A stretch of 64,000 nucleotides of DNA from Kribbella sp. ALI-6-A (lineage in GTDB: Bacteria > Actinomycetota > Actinomycetes > Propionibacteriales > Kribbellaceae): assembly GCF_001984195.1 (NCBI RefSeq), contig NZ_MTQN01000009.1:310001-374000 (forward strand). Direction: 5' to 3'. Below, piece after piece: positions 60,346 to 64,000 of the stretch (position 1 is the stretch's first letter; each line of letters opens with the position of its first letter). Position numbers and translations under genes: made by a program. The notes below the pieces were generated by a model. The model did not search any database. It saw only the letters and a program-made list of their open reading frames with translations, and was not told the origin of the DNA.

Positions 60346-62751
60346 ATGACCGACGTCGCCGACCGCACGGCCACCGAGCTGCCGGTGGTCAGGCCGTTGC
60401 CCGAGGCATCGCCGCGGGCCCGGACCGACCACCAGGTGACCGGCGACCACTGGCGGGTCACGGTGCTCGGCACCGGGCTGTTCCGGATCGAGTGGTCCGA
60501 CGACGGCGGGTTCGAGGACCGCGTCTCCACCTTCGCCGTACGCCGTGAGCTGCCGTCGGTGGACTTCACCGTCGAGCGCGACGACCGCGGTGTCGTGATC
60601 ACCACCGACCGGGCCCGGCTGCGCTACGACGGCAAGCCGTTCTCCACCCACGGACTGCTCGTCGAATGCCTCGGCCGCGACAGCGGACGCTGGCGCTACG
60701 GCGAACCGGCCAACGACCTCGGCGGTACGACGCGCACGCTGGACGACGTCGACGGCCGCACCGAGCTCGGACCGGGAGTGGTGGCACCGAACGGCGTCGC
60801 CGTACTGGATGATTCCGAGTCGTTCCTGTTCACCGACGACGGCTGGATCGGGACTCGTGAGCCCGGCCGGCGGGACCTGTACGTGTTCGCGTACGGACGC
60901 GACTTCACCGCCGCCGTCGAAGCTTTCTACGCGGTGTCGGGAGCTCCGACGCGACTCCCCCGCTGGGCGCTCGGCAACTGGTGGAGCCGGTACCACCCCT
61001 ACACCGCCGACTCCTATCTCGCGCTGATGGACCGGTTCCGCGACGAGCAGTTGCCGTTCTCGGTGGCCGTGATCGACATGGACTGGCACCGGGTCGACTC
61101 CGTGCCGCCGGAGTACGGCAACGGCTGGACGGGCTACTCCTGGGAGCGCTCGCTGTTCCCGGATCCGCCGGCGTTCCTCCAGGCCCTGCACGAGCGCGGA
61201 CTGCGCACCACGCTCAACCTGCACCCCGCGGACGGGGTCCGTGCCTTCGAGGACGCCTACCCCGCGATGGCCCGCGCGGTCGGTGTCGATCCCGACACCC
61301 AGGCGGCGATCCCGTTCGACCCGACGGATCCGGCGTTCCTGCGGGCGTACTTCGCCGAGCTGCACCACCCGCTCGAGGCCGAGGGCGTGGACTTCTGGTG
61401 GATCGACTGGCAGCAGGGATCCAGCTCGAACGCCGTCGGTGTCGACCCGCTCTGGCTGCTGAACCACTACCACCACCTCGACGCCGCCCGCGACGGACGT
61501 CCCGGCATGACCTTCTCCCGGTACGCCGGCCCCGGCAGTCACAGGTACGCCGTCGGCTTCTCCGGCGACGCGGTCGTCTCGTGGGCGTCGCTGGCCTTCC
61601 AGCCCGAGTTCACCGCGACGGCCGCCAACATCGGCTACTGCTGGTGGAGCCACGACATCGGCGGCCACACCCGTGGCGTCCGCGACGACGAGCTCGCCAC
61701 CCGGTGGGTCCAGTTCGGGGTGTTCTCACCGATCTCGCGGCTGCACTCGGCGAACAACCCGTTCATCCGCAAGGAACCCTGGGCGTTCCCGGCCGAGCAC
61801 CGCGCCGCGATGGGCGAGGCGCTGCGGTTCCGCCACCGGCTGGTGCCGTACCTGCACACGATGAACCACCGGGCCGCCGCGGGCACGCCGCTGGTCCGGC
61901 CGATGTACCACCTCGAGCCGCGCCGCTTCGAGGCGCACGGCGTACCGAACCAGTACGCGTTCGGTTCCGAGCTGATCGTTGCCCCGATCACCGAACCGCG
62001 CAGCCCGGAGTCCCTGCGCGGACGGGTGCGCGTGTGGCTGCCGGCCGGCACCTGGACCGACGTCTTCACCGGCACCGTCTACCACGGCGATCGGTCCGTC
62101 GAGCTGCATCGCGACACGGCCTCCATCCCGGTGCTGCTGCGCGAAGGCGGCATCCTGCCGCTCGCGGCCACGAGTGATCTCGACGCGACCCGCAACCCGG
62201 CGGCGTTCGAGGTGCTGGTCGCACCGTCGGCCGCCGGCGAGTTCGTCCTGGTGGAGGACGACGAGGACGACCGTGTGCTCGGCCCGGACGGCGGTCCCGC
62301 GGCGCGCACGGTGCTGCGCTGGGATCCGGACAGCGGCCAGTTCCTGATCGCTCCGGTCGACGGGCGTGCCGATGTGGTCCCGACCGTACGCGAGTGGACC
62401 TTGACGTTCCTGGCCAGGCTGCCCGGTGGTCAGGTCACCGTCGACGGCCGGCCGGTGGAGGTGACCGGCGTTGACGGCCGGTGGCGTGTCACGACCGAAG
62501 GACGGTCCGACCAAGGGCTCGTCGTCCGCGTCGAGGGCGATCGGCTGCGCGTCGGAACGACTCAGGACGACGCGATCCGCGAGCTTCTCGAACGCGCCCA
62601 GACCGGCAACCCGGAGAAGCTGGAGGCCTGGGACATCGTCCGCGGCGCACGCCCGGCGGCCGAGCGGATCGCGGAACTCGCGGCCGTCGACCTACCCGAC
62701 GCGGTCCGCGCCGCGGTGATCGAACTGCTGGGCGCTGTCGTCGACGACTGA
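60346..62751 (+). CDS. glycoside hydrolase family 31 enzyme
   Basis: This 801-aa protein has an N-terminal beta-sandwich (~1-200), a TIM barrel with nucleophile Asp354 in DFWWIDWQQG and probable acid/base Asp408 in GFSGDAVVSW, then C-terminal beta domains. LPFSVAVIDMDWH and GSHRYAVGFSGD are conserved GH31 segments. No signal peptide, so it acts on imported alpha-linked sugars (alpha-glucosidase or alpha-xylosidase). A last ~70 residues after the beta domain are unusual for the family and end inside a region also used by the LacI gene. Confidence 0.88.
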   Translation: MTDVADRTATELPVVRPLPEASPRARTDHQVTGDHWRVTVLGTGLFRIEWSDDGGFEDRVSTFAVRRELPSVDFTVERDDRGVVITTDRARLRYDGKPFSTHGLLVECLGRDSGRWRYGEPANDLGGTTRTLDDVDGRTELGPGVVAPNGVAVLDDSESFLFTDDGWIGTREPGRRDLYVFAYGRDFTAAVEAFYAVSGAPTRLPRWALGNWWSRYHPYTADSYLALMDRFRDEQLPFSVAVIDMDWHRVDSVPPEYGNGWTGYSWERSLFPDPPAFLQALHERGLRTTLNLHPADGVRAFEDAYPAMARAVGVDPDTQAAIPFDPTDPAFLRAYFAELHHPLEAEGVDFWWIDWQQGSSSNAVGVDPLWLLNHYHHLDAARDGRPGMTFSRYAGPGSHRYAVGFSGDAVVSWASLAFQPEFTATAANIGYCWWSHDIGGHTRGVRDDELATRWVQFGVFSPISRLHSANNPFIRKEPWAFPAEHRAAMGEALRFRHRLVPYLHTMNHRAAAGTPLVRPMYHLEPRRFEAHGVPNQYAFGSELIVAPITEPRSPESLRGRVRVWLPAGTWTDVFTGTVYHGDRSVELHRDTASIPVLLREGGILPLAATSDLDATRNPAAFEVLVAPSAAGEFVLVEDDEDDRVLGPDGGPAARTVLRWDPDSGQFLIAPVDGRADVVPTVREWTLTFLARLPGGQVTVDGRPVEVTGVDGRWRVTTEGRSDQGLVVRVEGDRLRVGTTQDDAIRELLERAQTGNPEKLEAWDIVRGARPAAERIAELAAVDLPDAVRAAVIELLGAVVDD

Positions 62752-63762
62752 ATCGGGCGCGGGGGCGCTCTCCCGGACGACGATCCGGTGCCCGACGGTG
62801 ACCTGCCGGCCGGGCGTCTGGTGGTCGTCCATGCGCTCCAGCAGCAGATCCAGCGCGCGCTGAACGAGGGCGTGCGTGTCCGGCTCCACGCTGGTGATGC
62901 TCGGCACCGTGCTCGCGCCGAGGTCGATCGCGTCCCAGCCGATCACGGCGACATCGCCGGGTACGTCGAACCCTCGTCTCGACAACGCACGGAGAGCACC
63001 GACGGCGGCGAGGTCGTCGCGGCAGAGCAGACCGTCGATGCTCAGCCCGGCATCGAGGGCCTCGCCGAGCGCGACCTCGGCGCCCACTGCGTCCCCCTCG
63101 CTCCGGGCGACCAGCAGCGACGCGTCGTACGGCAGACCGGCTTGTTCGAGCGCCTGGCGATAGCCCGCGATGCGCAGCTCCGACGGGCTGGAGAGTGGGC
63201 CGGTCTCGTGGCCGAGGAATCCGATCCGCCGGCGTCCGAGGCCCAGCAGGTGAGCCATCGCTTCTTCGGCAGCAGCCACGTTGTCGATGGCCACCTGGTC
63301 GGCCGTCGGCGGCCGCTGGTCCTCGCCGAGGAAGACAAGGGGGGTGTCGTGCCGGAGCAGTTCGAGCTCGGCCGCGGTCAGGGCCTGCGGGTGAAGCACC
63401 ATCCCGGCCACCACGCCGACCTCGAGATCGCGCAGTACCGCCCGCTCCCCCTCCGGGGTGCCGCCGGTCTCCTCGAGCAGCAACCGGTAGCCGCGGGCGG
63501 TGCTGACGCGGGCGAACACGTGCGCCAGCTCCGCGAAGTAGGGCCGCCGCAGATCAGGAACCGCCAGCGCGAGCAGACTCGAGCGCCCGGTCGCCAGACT
63601 GCGCCCGCTGAGGTTCGGCCGGTAGCCGAGCTCGTCGAGCGCCGCCTGCACGCGCTCACGCATCCGAGGGCTGACGTGCTTGTAGCCGCGGACCACGTTC
63701 GACACCGTTTTCATCGACACGCCGGCCCGCTCGGCAACGTCCTGCAGGGTGACCCTCTCCAC
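62692..63762 (-). CDS. LacI-family regulator
   Basis: In this 356-aa protein the helix-turn-helix and hinge are clear (VTLQDVAERAGVSMKTVSNVV and LDELGYRPNLSGRSLATGRSS), then a periplasmic-binding-protein-like effector domain ending ITSVEPDTHALVQRALDLLLERM. The GTG start has a weak AAGG upstream. Its last 60 bp lie antisense inside the end of the GH31 gene. Likely represses the sugar transport operon and is relieved by the transported sugar. Confidence 0.9.
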   Translation of the reverse strand: MERVTLQDVAERAGVSMKTVSNVVRGYKHVSPRMRERVQAALDELGYRPNLSGRSLATGRSSLLALAVPDLRRPYFAELAHVFARVSTARGYRLLLEETGGTPEGERAVLRDLEVGVVAGMVLHPQALTAAELELLRHDTPLVFLGEDQRPPTADQVAIDNVAAAEEAMAHLLGLGRRRIGFLGHETGPLSSPSELRIAGYRQALEQAGLPYDASLLVARSEGDAVGAEVALGEALDAGLSIDGLLCRDDLAAVGALRALSRRGFDVPGDVAVIGWDAIDLGASTVPSITSVEPDTHALVQRALDLLLERMDDHQTPGRQVTVGHRIVVRESAPAPDSVVDDSAQQFDHRGADRVG

Positions 63763-63797
63763 GGCAAAACCTTACCGGCCATAGCGCATTTCACGGC

Positions 63798-64000
63798 TCA
63801 GCGCGAAGACGGCCGCAGGTTCGCCAACGCCGCCTCGTCCAGCGGTCGCCCGGACTGGTGGGCGGCGTACAGGGCGGCGCCGATCACCGGGCGGTACAAC
63901 GGCGTCCGCAGGTCGTAGTCGTGATCGAGCCCGGCCACCGCGGCGGTGAACTCCCGCAACACTTCCGGAGCCGTGAGGACGCCGCCCGAGTACGACACCG
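63798..64000 (-). CDS. partial BadF/BadG-type sugar kinase-like gene (3' end only)
   Basis: The visible 67 residues end in LRTPLYRPVIGAALYAAHQSGRPLDEAALANL, which resembles the C-terminal PVxGAxLxA segment of the N-acetylglucosamine-kinase/BadF ATPase family. The start lies beyond the window edge. It ends 35 bp before the LacI start on the same strand, so the two are likely co-transcribed and the kinase would act on the sugar of this locus. Confidence 0.5.
   Translation of the reverse strand, partial: VSYSGGVLTAPEVLREFTAAVAGLDHDYDLRTPLYRPVIGAALYAAHQSGRPLDEAALANLRPSSR

Overview
The window is very GC-rich, uses many GTG starts, and packs genes into short operons with 4-base ATGA/GTGA overlaps. 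Gene content (ANTAR proteins, Actinobacterial Holin-X and DUF3618 proteins, SigB/SigF-like sigma factors, IclR-controlled purine catabolism, Tat-exported PhoX proteins) points to a free-living soil actinomycete. A Nocardioidales/Kribbella-like genome is my best guess, made from memory and not from a search. I see no prophage, insertion sequence, CRISPR array, rRNA or tRNA.

Layout. (1) 1-12.7 kb is a purine-catabolism cluster: an NCS2 permease fused to an OHCU-decarboxylase-like domain (5' end cut by the window), xanthine dehydrogenase xdhA-xdhB-xdhC, guanine deaminase, OHCU decarboxylase, 5-hydroxyisourate hydrolase, urate oxidase and a probable 8-oxoguanine deaminase, then a CitE-like aldolase divergent from an IclR regulator. 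Together they take guanine, xanthine and 8-oxoguanine through urate to allantoin. (2) 12.8-22.4 kb is a stress/envelope block: two GAF-ANTAR proteins, Mn catalase, DUF3618/Holin-X operon, APC permease, sigma factor, hemerythrin, metallo-beta-lactamase-fold protein and small proteins. (3) 22.4-24.2 kb is an isolated ctaD. (4) 24.3-25.3 kb and 48.7-49.7 kb hold two nearly identical secreted ricin-type lectin genes in inverted orientation. (5) 25.4-34 kb: LysR/azoreductase pair, two PhoX-family Tat proteins, muconolactone-isomerase-like protein, enoyl-CoA hydratase, and two divergent Tat-exported alpha/beta hydrolases. (6) 34-38 kb: an MMPL-histidine kinase-response regulator operon preceded by a 36-bp tandem repeat. 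(7) 38.4-48.5 kb: carotenoid-type oxidoreductase, SDRs, VOC proteins, epimerase, GDSL lipase and two more SigB/F-like sigma factors. (8) 50-57 kb: DUF4383 membrane protein, a propeller-phosphoesterase downstream of an ABC exporter and a TetR gene, and an SDR divergent from the TetR. (9) 57.2-64 kb: a sugar-ABC transporter/GH31/LacI carbohydrate locus with a partial kinase-like gene at the edge.

The points most worth a second look are the permease fused to a decarboxylase domain that has lost its catalytic His, the mosaic inverted lectin duplication, two matched 15-bp palindromes in the IclR/aldolase intergenic region, three SigB/F-like sigma factors with no visible anti-sigma partner (two preceded by the same GTTT-N15-GGGCAC element), the 36-bp minisatellite, and a perfect palindrome abutting the TetR start codon.
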